This document shows positions 1 to 10,868 of a stretch of 64,000 bases of DNA, piece by piece. The stretch lies in assembly GCF_001039355.2 (NCBI RefSeq), contig NW_019775746.1, positions 367,496-431,495 on the forward strand, read 5' to 3'. Source of the DNA: Lingula anatina. Taxonomy: Eukaryota > Brachiopoda > Lingulata > Lingulida > Lingulidae. Within the stretch, counting starts at the first letter, position 1. Every line of letters begins with the position of its first letter. A program made the position numbers and the translations under genes. The notes under the pieces were generated by a model. The model was given only the letters and a program-made list of their open reading frames with translations. It was not told where the DNA came from and searched no databases.

Positions 1-93
1 GGGAGCCGACCCTCAGGGGTGGACTGCCGTCCCTAGCCGTGGAGTCCGTGTGGTCAGAGAGCATCTCTACGTCCACTTGGATATCATCGTCAT
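1..93 (-). CDS. Irx: Irx coding exon 5, partial (acidic region after the homeodomain)
   Basis: The acceptor is ATATTTCCAG, with the exon starting at 93. Its first two bases complete the codon left by exon 4 (G|AT, Asp), so the reading continues ...KSDDE-DDDDIQVDVEML... and then SDHTDSTARDGSPPLR. It stays open to the window edge, giving 30 codons plus one base. An acidic stretch directly after the homeodomain is usual for Iroquois proteins. The exon is cut by the window boundary, so the Iro box and stop codon are not visible. The exact phase match and the pyrimidine-rich acceptor are the main support, since the peptide itself is not strongly diagnostic. Confidence 0.8.
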
Positions 94-129
94 CTGGAAA
101 TATTGGAATAGAAAAAAAGACTGATATGA

Positions 130-278
130 TTGACAGATGAATGAGTCAATGAATGACCGAATAAATAAAATAAATGAATAAATAAATTATATATACAATA
201 CAATAGACAAGCAATGAAAGAAAGAAAGCAAGAGATAACGAAAGAAAGAAAGAAAGAAAAAAGAAAGAAAGAAAGAGA
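130..278. repeat. GAAT/AAAT and GAAA simple repeats
   Basis: A degenerate GAAT/AAAT stretch (130-188) precedes GAAA repeats (216-278), immediately upstream of the exon 5 acceptor side of intron 4. Phe/Ser/Leu-rich open frames on the minus strand come from this. Confidence 0.93.
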
Positions 279-1315
279 CCAACGAGTGAATAAATAAATT
301 GATGCATGACCAAACAACAGAATTAAGAAAAAACAATGAATATGTGAAATGAATAAAAAAAAACTCCATCAGAACAAGAAGATTGAGCAAAAGTAGAATT
401 ATTTCAGTGTAAATTTCAAAACTTGCTACAATTTCAAGTTTCATTGACGAGGCACTGGTATATTAAAGCGCCCCCATAAATGATCAATTTCAGTGAAATG
501 TACGTGAATCCCATTATCTTAAAACACTACACAACAACAAGTACAATTTCAGACATCATTATACTGGACATTTGTTAACATATAAATCTATCATTTTTAA
601 CATGATTCCTACATATACTAGATTTTATCTCCTTTAATGACAGTGTCTATGGATACAAAAACAGGTATCTTGGAATAGTAACATAAAAATATTCTACTTA
701 ATAATTCTATTTGACGAACGTATATTAAAATCTCAAAAATGTGCTCAAACATTTATGTTGATGTCCATGTGAAAGCGGAGGTGAAAGAAAGTTTATGAAA
801 ATGTCTCTAAACAAGACGGTAATATATTGTCCTGCAATTGCTTTGACATAAAAAGATTTAAAAATTGATTTTTGACCACTTTAATTTTTTTCTTTTATAA
901 AATACAGATAATTAAAACTTGAAGCTTTTTATACATATATTTTAGGTTTACTCCTAGTTTTTATAAAGTTTATTTATTTACACATTTAATAATATCCCAA
1001 AAATATTCTGATGAAAGTTGATCTGTGTGATACAACCTGTTTTACATGTGGGACAGTGTTATAGTGAACGGTTCTCAGTAAACTGGTCACTATACACTGC
1101 CACGTAACTTCAGTGTGAGTGAAGAAGTCCCAAGTGTTGGAACGAAAGCTCTCAGGTACGCTCTTTTAGCTTATTGTGTAGAAATTGAACAGTTTTAAAG
1201 TTTATCATCATGAATCCCCAAAAAACATCTTACAAATGACTCATTTTCAGTACTGGCTTGGCTAGCATTTCATTTCATCAGTCTTTTCCCAACCGCCAAA
1301 TATCGTTAGAAATAA

Positions 1316-1440
1316 TGTCACCACATGACAAAATGTCATCGCTGGAATAATGTCGTCGTCGCGAGATGATGTGACACCAAGGCAGCGGTGTCACGCACTA
1401 TGACAATGCTTGCGTCAAGCGGCCATGTCAACGTGTGACA
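1316..1440. promoter_or_regulatory. Cluster of eight TGACA/TGTCA motifs (candidate TALE-factor element)
   Basis: TGACA or its complement occurs at 1316, 1326, 1334, 1372, 1389, 1401, 1426 and 1436. That is eight times in 125 bp, where chance predicts fewer than one. TGACA is the core bound by Meis/Pknox/TGIF-type TALE homeodomains, and the last copy is TGACAG, the fuller Meis form. Within it, GTGACACC and GGTGTCAC (1371-1378 and 1387-1394) form a perfect inverted repeat. It lies in Irx intron 4. Enhancer function is inference. Confidence 0.35.
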
Positions 1441-1971
1441 GTGAAAAGCAGTAAAGCGTCCTGTATTGATATTAAGAGTTAATCGTGCTTCTAACACGAC
1501 TCTTCCAGCCGCTTGCTATCACCATTTTCACCCCGCTTCGCTGCGCCGATATTCATAATATCACCTCTGTTAGCTGGGGTTATCGGATTTTTTCAGTCCG
1601 TATGAATCTCGCAATAGAGCGATAATCCATGGGGTTGCATAGTTCAATCAGGTCTCTTTTGTGGCAAAATCTTTTCTTTCATAACACGTCGGGTGTGAAA
1701 TGGCAGAAAGTATAAAGAGATATGCAACCTATGGGTTTGGAACTTTGCATAAGAAAGAGCAGAAAGAAGTTGATATGCGTCTGATTAATTAGACTCGACT
1801 CCCAGTGAAAGAAAATCGTATTATTTTTTGCCTTCTATTTCTTTAGGGATATTCTTGAGGAGGAAAATCTAGATAAAACCTGACACAATGCATTGTTTGT
1901 GTATTCATTAGCAATTTTGTAACATTGTTAGCTGTTCGATATTCACTCTCAGAATATCTCTGTAATTTGGT

Positions 1972-2025
1972 TACTACTACTACAACAACAAATACTACTA
2001 CTACGGCTACTAGAGCTGCTACTAT

Positions 2026-2058
<33 letters not shown>

Positions 2059-2059
2059 A
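1972..2059. repeat. (ACT)n trinucleotide tract
   Basis: ACT repeats with ACA, GCT and ATT interruptions. The last 30 bases are the purest. Confidence 0.95.
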
Positions 2060-5000
2060 GCTATAGGACTCGTCTTAATCCACTACTCTCATAACTAGTT
2101 CTAACAAATAATAACACTACAGAAACACTATATTCTTTTGTTTAGGAATGAAAACTCTATAAAGGAAGGTGGGAGCTATGGAGGGGGGGGGGTATTCGTG
2201 TATCATGTTGACGCAGACTGTATTCAAGATTCGTAATAATTTCTATAGAGCTTGAAAGGGTGTTGCTAATGCTCATTTTTAAATTCTGTGCAAGCGATTG
2301 CATGAAAACTTAGCTTTTAAAAACTAGACTTAGAAGTAATTTTCTTTTAACCTAACTCTTGTTTTTATATTGTATCATATTAAAATATCGAAAACCACTA
2401 ACGTGACCTTAAATCAGTGAATTGTTAATATTCATTTTTGTGTCTCCCTATTTTTGTCTTTTTACAGTCCGCATTAATTTATTATTTAAAAGCTCAGGAG
2501 CATGAGAAAATTACCCCGATGCTTTTAACACAGAGATAGCCATTAGCGGTATCGTTTACATAGGGCCCGCATCCAATGGCCCGTAGAATTTAATGTTGCC
2601 TCCACTGCCTACATTAATGTAGCATGATTTTAATGATTGAATTCTTCTCATCCTAGTAATGTCGTATTAGTTTTTATATTGATGTACTACTTTTTCTTGT
2701 ACGTCACATCTCACATAAGAGGATCATTGTATGAAATATAATATTTTAGTTCTCTTTTTATGAAATATTTTGTTTGATGCTTTTCGTCTGGTAGAGCACT
2801 TTCAGTGTCCCTCAACACGTTGAATTTGATGCTTATAAAAGTTAAGTTGGTTTGACGTTTGACTTTAAAGAATTGATAGAAAGACCAAATACACGAGTAA
2901 ATGTTAAACGACAACAGAAAACACTTTTTAAGACCTACAAAAGGTAAAGTTACGTAGAGGCCCCAAAATCACGGCCCTTAGCATGACCCCCAGTAAAGGA
3001 TACAATAAGCCAAAAAACCAAAGTTTTTATGGACTGAAAATAACTTATGTCTGCGGCCTGCAAATGGTTAGCAAATTAAGTAAAATCGTGGGGTGAAAAC
3101 AAAAAAAAAGTGTCATGTATTCAATGACGGCAGACATTCTCACATAGTTTAATAGGTTTACGTATTCCTTTCTTTTCCGTGGCCTGAGATGTTTTGACTT
3201 CAGCGACCGAGTTCAATTATTTTTTCTTTTTTTCTTCAAGCTTGAGTTCAAGGGGGCAGCGCACTACAAGAACCCTCGCACTCGAGAAATTCAGAATTGA
3301 CAGGGAGATATCTGCTCTTTGTTTACTTTGGCCGCCAGCTCCCACCTTCATTATTATCCGTACACGATCAACGTGCGGTGAACGTGGAAAATAGCGAAAG
3401 CTGGAAATTAAAACTGTCTGAGAACCAAATAGCGCAGGCCCAAAGAAAGCTAAATAAATACTGAAGTCATGTTATCCGCAAAACCCATAAAGTTGAAAGT
3501 GACAGCTACAATTGTCTTTAAGAACACAAAATTTGAAACAAAAGCAGTCCACCGCCCATTGAGCCGAAAAAACAAGAGTTTACTATAAACTCCCTGAGGT
3601 GGGTTAAGCAGAAACACCAGCCGACTTTTTCATCTTTTTATACTGCTTCTCTTACATCATTCCTCAGTCGGTTAAAATCCCGCCTCGGAGCTCTTTTGGA
3701 GGGTACGTATATTTTTTGTGATTCCTTTATATTTCAGCATTTTTTGCAACCGTTGAAACAGTTCTCTTCCCTGACACCCACAGCACACTTAGTTTAATAT
3801 CAATTTACTTATTTAAGCAACTTCCCTGGTAGCCCTTTTATCTTAAATGATCCAATATCTTAATTTAAGCACAAGGTATTGAGAACACTCAATGCTTTTC
3901 GACGTTTTTTACAGGGAAGATTTCGCGGTTGCAAACTTTGTCTTAAAACAACAAGCTGACAAGGATTTTTACAAGCCAGAGGTTGTTTTTTATCTCGCTT
4001 TTATTCTTAGAGTATCACCAACGGCTTGTGTGGGATTATGCGGCTGATTGTGTGACATTTGGCCGGCCGGAGTTGCGCTTTAAGTTGTCTTTTGTACCTA
4101 TAATTGGATGATTATCTAGTAAAATATAAATCGAATGCTGTAGGGAAAATAGCTGTTGGGGTACTTTTTTTAGGAAATTTTCGGAATGAGGAATTTTCTT
4201 TTATTTCTATCGAATTTCCGTTAGGATAGGCAGCCATAAGAGGCGCGTTGAGGAGTAACGGTGTTTACATGCACCTCGAGTAATTTATGGCTAGAATGCG
4301 GAACGACAAATTTAGAAAAAAATAACGAAAATTCAAGAATCTGATTACGCTTTCATGGTCCAAGAAAGTGTGGCACAGAGAGAGACGCCTTTACACTTCT
4401 TCCACAAACTGGTAGTGATAGATTTCCCCCCTTATTATCTACCCACGCTTGCGCATAGTCTTAATTGATTGCACTTTTCTATACTTTCTCCAAAGACAAC
4501 CGAAAAATATATCTCAAAATCATAATCGCCATTATCTACCAAGTCATAATGAGCTAAAACATGAATAAGAAGACCGTTTTTGAGTTTTCATTCTTCACTT
4601 AATTCTACTTTTCTCTATACCTTGAAATCGTTCCCCTACCAATATACCGCAATCGCTCCACGCTCCACTAGACCCCTATAAGTGCAACACTCGAAATCAG
4701 CCAGACAATATCATTAGCAGCTTTCCATATAATGTCGGCATAATTCAGGAAATTAAGAAATGAAGTTGGTAGAGAAGGGATGAGAGCTGTTCTGTCGCTT
4801 TCCGTTTCGCTTTGCACCATCAAAGAGCATTTACTTGACGTAAGCTAACACTCTGTGCTTTGGTAGACTTCGCAGCTAGTTAACAAAGTGCTAATGACGT
4901 AAATGGTGCAATTTTGCGACTTATTTTAAGTATGAGTTAAAACGAAAATGAAATGTACACAAAACTCTGTGTACCCCAGTTTGGGGTAACTGATGCCTGA

Positions 5001-5094
5001 TTAAAAAAATCGATTTATAACAATCACCCTTTCAATAGTGCTGGTCTGCTGGTGCTTTTCTATTGTCTCCATAGCGTAACTGAAACAGTAAAAG

Positions 5095-5167
5095 CCCCCC
5101 CCCCCCTCCCCATCCATCATCATATGAACTGCAACGTGGCGGGAATCCTGCTAGTCACCCCCCCCCC
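5095..5167. repeat. Paired poly-C runs
   Basis: Runs of 12 C (5095-5106) and 10 C (5158-5167) lie 51 bp apart in intron 4. Similar homopolymers occur at 25278-25290 and 63831-63842. Confidence 0.92.
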
Positions 5168-6863
5168 TCTATCAGCTAAAGAAGGTCCTCTCAACTGATT
5201 TTTTAACGATACATTACGAGGTTAGTTTATCGTGCACTTTAACTACAAAACGAGGGATAAAAGCGAAGGCAAGTAGGACACCCACTTAACTGGAGACGTA
5301 TCTCCAAAAATTGATTTAATAAGAGAAAGTCTTGAAGACGAGCTGTCAGTTTGGGCGGCATCATCCTCTCGGCCGAGTGTGAAACGAGATAATGGAGCAG
5401 GCCTGGTCTGGTTTACTTCGTCCGGGGTAGAGAGAAGGGTCGTGTGGCATTGGCTCAGTTTAGTGGAGGACCGTCCCTTGTCATTGTTGGGGGCCCACCG
5501 AAGACTTTAAGTTTTTTTCTGCCCAAAGCAGCATTTCTTTGTCTGCTTATAAATTCACAATGAGTTAAAGTCAAATTTGGCAACCGCTCCAGGGGTGGAA
5601 GCGATCATCCTAATACCACTTCAGTCGCCCTTTTTTACGGAGACTAATTTCACCCTTTTTTCTCTTCTTCCATCTCCTCAGTATTTGCTCCTTTTCCCTG
5701 CCTTTATTATTTCCATCACCATTTTCCCATTCTCATTTTCCGCTTGGACGCAATCCTTTCTTTAAAAAATCATCCGGCTCTCGAATAATTCCCTAGTTAC
5801 TCCGACAACGTGTCCATACACACATTTATCGGACGTTTCGAGTCATCACAAACCAGTGCAAAAATGCCCCGTATCCCCATTGTGCCCAATTCAATTCTAG
5901 TTAATTTCATGCTAATCAACAACTTAAAACAAAGGGAAAAAATTGCCCTGGGAAAATCTAAATCGATGATAGGATCGTGCGAAGGAGTGACTAAGACGCA
6001 AAAGTTTGTTAGGATTGAGATTTTACTTTAGGGATTTCGATAAGAAAGAGATGGGTCGGGCAGATATGTGGATGACTACTACAAGTACGCAGCACTAAAA
6101 ATAATGCTTGTGTACTAATACCATATAGAGTGGTTGGTGGTGTTATCTGGAATTTGTAAATGGAATTTAGATCACAAAAATTAATTGATTTCTTTCTTTC
6201 GTTTTTTATTGTCTTTTTTATTCTTTTGTTCTTATCTTTTTCTTTTTCGTTCACATTTTTAAACATCTTATTTACATCAATTTTATCTATCTTTTAAAAA
6301 TGCCAATCATATCAAAATCAGATGATTCGAAGAAAGGTTATTTTTTCTTGTGTCTTTCACACAAATTCTGGCAATTTTTGTGATAATAATATCCTTTTTA
6401 ATATCCTGCTCTTAGAGACAATATTTTCATGTCACAGAAATAATTTTATACTCCAACTTAAGCATATAAAGGGAGAATTATGTTGACTTGTTAATGTGTT
6501 TTCGCCCTTTCAAAGTAATCGTTATTTCTGTAATCCAAATTTCAAACATTTGTGGTGGGAAATTAACATTTTTTTCCTTTGTGAAAAAAGTTCCCACTCA
6601 ACATTTATCTCAACGTGTACGTGGCACTGTTCAAATCTACTGTTGTCTTTAAACCCGTTTAAGCTACTATTATATTGAAAAGGTTTCCGTAAATTTCAGT
6701 AACGCTTCCCTCAATAATTCATTCTGAAATACTTAAAAGAATTTGTATTTTTATTACAACGGGAACGACAGTCTTCGAGAGTTAAGGAAAATATTGTTAC
6801 GCACTAGCCACATTTATCTCCTTTGCTCGTGTGATCCCTTTCACATAGAAATAAGACGGCTTA

Positions 6864-6917
6864 AGAAAATAATAAATTTGATAATGGTTTAGAAAATAAT
6901 AAATTTGATAATAGTTT
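6864..6917. repeat. 27-bp tandem duplication at the exon 4 donor
   Basis: Two copies of a 27-bp AT-rich unit (6864-6890 and 6891-6917) differ at one base. They begin immediately after the GT of the exon 4 splice donor. The donor itself is not duplicated. Confidence 0.85.
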
Positions 6918-6919
6918 AC

Positions 6920-7263
6920 CTTCGTCGTCGCTCTTGTCAATCTCATGTTCGTTGGTACTGGACGTAGCTTGGTTTTCTCCGTCTTCTCGTCCGCCATTTT
7001 CAGCTCCGCTGTCGTCGTCCTCTCCGTTTCTATTTCTGGGCGACCACGTCATTTTATTTTCCTTTTTAAGCCGCCTCCGTGCGTTTGCAAACCACGTCGA
7101 AACCTGCGTGAGAGTCATTTTCGTTATGATTGCCAACATGATTTTCTCCCCCTTCGTAGGGTAGGGGTTCTTTCTATGTTCGTTCAGCCACGCTTTAAGT
7201 GTGCTTGTGGTTTCTCTGGTTGCGTTCTTTCTAGGCGCCCCGGCTGTCAGATCCATACCGTAG
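6920..7263 (-). CDS. Irx: Irx coding exon 4 carrying the complete TALE homeodomain (residues 179-293)
   Basis: This 344-nt exon has acceptor TTCTTAATTCTAG and donor G|GTAAAC, with phase 2 in and phase 1 out. It begins [10 protein letters not shown] and then carries the whole homeodomain (about residues 190-252). Visible landmarks are [16 protein letters not shown] in helix 1, the three-residue TALE insertion PYP (residues 212-214) in [10 protein letters not shown], and recognition helix [14 protein letters not shown] with W48, F49, A50, N51 and R53. N51 contacts the adenine of the core site, and alanine at position 50 is the Iroquois type. It continues into MTWSPRNR and an acidic, Asp/Glu-rich tail. 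The homeodomain is uninterrupted by an intron. No substitution at a key residue was seen. Confidence 0.97.
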
Positions 7264-7585
7264 CTAGAATTAAGAAAAATAAATAATTTAGGGATCATAG
7301 TTTTAACAATTAACCAGTGCAGGTGGAATGAGTGATTATAATATAATCATTAAAATATTAAAAAAAGATATTTTATTTGATGAATTCAGTCGTTCCATTT
7401 TTATTATTGACATAAATAATATTACATAAGATGCTTCCCCATTGATGGTGGCATGCTAATCAATACATATTAATATCGTTTGGTCATTTCTGTGAATTGT
7501 TTCAATTATGGACTAAAATCAATATGACATTATGATACCGGCAAAAACAATATTTCAGAAATGCTATTCCAAACATTCCGTGCAG

Positions 7586-7698
7586 ATTCAAAATCGTTTT
7601 TAACACTTTTTAAAACAATTAGCGGCTGCATATAACAATATGAAAATTGTTTTAAAAAGTGTTAAAAACGATTTTGAATATTGTTATATGCAGCCGCT
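7586..7698. repeat. Interlocked perfect inverted repeats (A-B-A'-B')
   Basis: Segment A (7586-7620, 35 bp) is perfectly complementary to A' (7645-7679). The adjoining segment B (7621-7640, 20 bp) is perfectly complementary to B' (7679-7698). Only four bases (TGAA) separate B from A'. The order A, B, A', B' means the two pairings cross, as in an H-type pseudoknot, and it is not a simple hairpin. It lies in Irx intron 3, about 320 bp upstream of the homeodomain exon acceptor in the transcript. A 97-codon open frame across it is a by-product. Confidence 0.9.
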
Positions 7699-8059
7699 GA
7701 GCGTGTCTTATGGCTACTCTAAACAGGGTTATTATTGTGAAAGAGACGAAATTAATTGGAAGATTTATTGGAAGATAATTTTCAAAATATTGTTACAATG
7801 CTATTTGACGCATATTCTGACGGTGAAGATCAAATGCACCGTAGAAGACACTTTTTATAGTTTTCGTCGATCCATTTCTCAAAATTTAATCAAATTAATT
7901 GTTGATACCATTATAAACTTATCTACTCTTTAACCATTAGATAATGAATCAAAACCATAAAATCATTATATTGTACTTCAGTAATTTATAGCAGTGATTT
8001 TTTTCATGCTTAGACAGAAATTATTCTTGTAATAAAGGCCGCACTCAGGTGGGGCATCC

Positions 8060-8420
8060 ACCATTAAAAACCTACCGCTAGAGACGATCAACTTCCCCAA
8101 AGCTTTTACAGTAATGTATCTCATTTATCAGGCCACTACATTAGTAACGTAGTTAGAAAAGTAATCGCACACATTTCGTCTGATAGGAACAAACCCTTAG
8201 CTTGCGTGTCACGGCCTTCGGTACGCGATCTCAGTTTTATTAACACCTGTAGTTTTCGATTAAAAAACGGCTTAAGTACCGTTATGGATATGCGTCCACA
8301 AATCATTGCGTCCAGGTTATTAAGGGCCGCTTTCCCCGGTCGTCCCCAGGAGGCGATTTGTGTCAATCGCTACACAGCAAGTCATATATATCTGTCGACC
8401 AAAATTTCTCCATTCTTTTG
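8060..8420. promoter_or_regulatory. Complex-sequence block in intron 3, candidate enhancer
   Basis: This is a GC-balanced block with open frames on both strands (plus 8206-8421, minus 8136-8366) but no recognisable peptide. Overlapping openness on both strands without coding character is what conserved noncoding DNA often looks like. It lies about 0.8 kb upstream of the homeodomain exon in the transcript. Confidence 0.2.
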
Positions 8421-10844
8421 ATTATCTTTATGTTTCCACATAAAACACACGAAAAGAGGCAATTTTTGAAAACAACGTCTACTAGTTATTTTCATCATTA
8501 TTTATAACCTGTTTTAATAATTACCGGAACAAAATTAGGCTGTTTTAGTTCATGGAAAAGAGAACGTAGCTGCAGAAAATATATGGAAACGGGATATGTC
8601 ACCTGTGATTATAAAGAAACAATTGTAGTTATAACCCCTAACACGAGCACTTTAAAAAAATCGTGTTTGACGGGGTTCTACCTGCATTTAAAATGTTTTA
8701 GCAACACTAAAAGCTTTCTGCTCTGATCCGGGTAGTACTCTGTTAGTACCCGTAGTCATTAGTGTGGGTTTGCTTCCAAACATTACACTTTGTCATATGC
8801 TTTTTCTGAAAGTCGTTTCTTTTTTTGTCACTTTTACTTCATGTAGCAATTCAACACGACAACAATATCGTTATAATCTCATGTCTTATTTCTTAATTTT
8901 TTCTGGGTTGCATTTGTGAAACATTTAGTCATTTAAGAGCAATCAATGAGGCGATTTTAAGTTAGGATAAATGATGTATAACTTTCACAAATTGAATGTG
9001 AAATTTTGAAAAGATAATCATTCGATCTTTCGCAGCCGACACAGTACAAAAAAACTAGTTTCGTTCGATTATTTTTCCCATGGATTTCCGGGCTTTTGTT
9101 GATGCCAACTTTTGTCGTTGCGCGACTTAGCTCGCCTCCCGCTGTTTGGAACTTTTTATGGTAATTAATCTGCTCCATTATAGCTGTAAAGGCCGTCAGA
9201 ACCATTGTGATAAACTTCCAAGTAATAGCTTGCTAATTTCGATGGAAATCAAACGAGAATAGAATTCTTCTGACATGTTTGCCCGCCTTAATTCATGCTC
9301 CAAGTTAAGTTCACAAAGTCGGGTGCTTAACGAAGAACGCATTTGTCGAAGGGTGAAGCTTTTGGCAGATGACTTAGGAAATGAAATAATTTTGCCCGCC
9401 CTCTATTCAACCCCGACAGCCAACTATTGCCTGTCTCAATCGTACAAACCATATCGACACAGGTGTTTGGATGTAATTAGTATCTAAATTCTTTCTTTCC
9501 GGAAATGAAGCAATTTTGCCCGCCCAAAATTCTCCTTAAGACATCTCCCCGTTCACAGGTGTCCATACTGAGTGGATCTCATTTCAACATTACATAGGAA
9601 ATAAATAAAATTCCATTTGTCAGACCCAGTAAGTAATGTAAGTATTCTGATTACAAGAACAGTTCAGATAAGCCTGGAGTGTTATGGAAGATTCCCTCAT
9701 GGTTCTAACAAAGGAGGGAGGAAATTGGTTAAGTCTTTCCAATGACCGCAAGCGTCTATGCTCGGCTGTGTACTTCCATAAGAGACTATTATTGCTGGCA
9801 GGCTTCGCTGCCAACGTCATGCTCTTCTTTGTGCCTCAACGGCACGCCGAGTTCAGCCATCTTGATTTTTTGTGCTTTCTTTGTTACTGTTATGAGTATC
9901 CAGTGATAGCCCGTAACTCCTACAATAATTTTCATAGACAAAAATGGAAGAAATCTTTATGCTTCTGTTTTCCTATATATCTATTCAATCTCCAGGAACA
10001 AAAGGACATCCAGAAAAGTTGTCAATTGACAAGCCATCTGGATTTGTTTTATTTTGCTGATTTGCCCATACGGGGTTTAAATCATACAAAAAGAAACACG
10101 ACGAAATAGATGTCTACTTTATGATTTGAAATCGCCGATTTATTATTATAATTTTTTTGTAATCTTTTTTCATTGACTGTGGATATGAACTTGAAATCAA
10201 TAACAACCGAGAATGATGAAAATTATATCTGTCTGAATTAGATTAACAGATATACCGTTGCCATTCTCAGTTGTAAATATGCCTTAGAATTGTTCTTTAA
10301 AATTTGCTGATTATTTGAAAATCTGACTATTATATGACATATTAAAAGACAACAGAATGTATGTTCACTTTCTTGGTTCTGAAAACAAAAGCACATACAG
10401 GACAGAAAAGTGCAGAAACTTAATATTGGCAGAATAAAAACCATCTGCCAAAGATTTCCCTGTCTCTTCAAGAAGAGCATAACTTAGGAATTAATTTAAA
10501 ATATATATATATATTTAAAGCAACATAAAAAAATACTGTTTGTGGAAATTTTACCTATATAAACTTTATTAGTTAGCATACTAGCTGCTGGGAGTCTCTG
10601 CTGACCTAGATTCCATTGGCATTGGCTACCGGGCAAAGAACAACGTCAAGTGATAGGAAGGCACGCTACGTGCCAGGCAGCAGGAGGCTTCCCTAACGGG
10701 TACGACATAAAACTGTCACCATTTTCCAATCAAAATGCTCCTATGTGAACTTCACAACAGATGTGGGGTTACCAACCCAAGACAGCAGGCGACATCTACG
10801 TGACATATCTTGATCGTTTTTGGAAAACAGCCAATGGCCGTGTC

Positions 10845-10868
10845 AAAAAAAAAAAAAAAAAAAAAAAA
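10845..10868. repeat. Poly-A run (24 bp)
   Basis: An uninterrupted A tract in intron 3. On the left is a mixed-composition stretch (about 10590-10740) with a GGCACG-CTA-CGTGCC hairpin (10660-10674), which could be part of a short retroposon. I could not confirm this. Confidence 0.93.

Larger units (their letters stand above)
94..6919 (-). other. Irx intron 4
   Basis: This is 6.8 kb between the homeodomain exon and exon 5. It is AT-rich with no supportable exon. It holds GAAA and GAAT-type simple repeats at the left end, an ACT trinucleotide tract near 2 kb, poly-G and poly-C runs (2183-2192, 5095-5106, 5158-5167), a TGACA/TGTCA motif cluster (1316-1440), and a less simple block at about 5320-5520. 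The short open frames in this stretch are low-complexity and match nothing recognised. Confidence 0.75.

Noticed and set aside
6934-7286. Plus-strand frames of 76 and 113 codons over the homeodomain exon
   Set aside because: Antisense shadows of Irx exon 4.
7640-7933. 97-codon plus-strand open frame
   Set aside because: It starts inside the interlocked inverted repeat, is AT-driven and has no recognisable domain.
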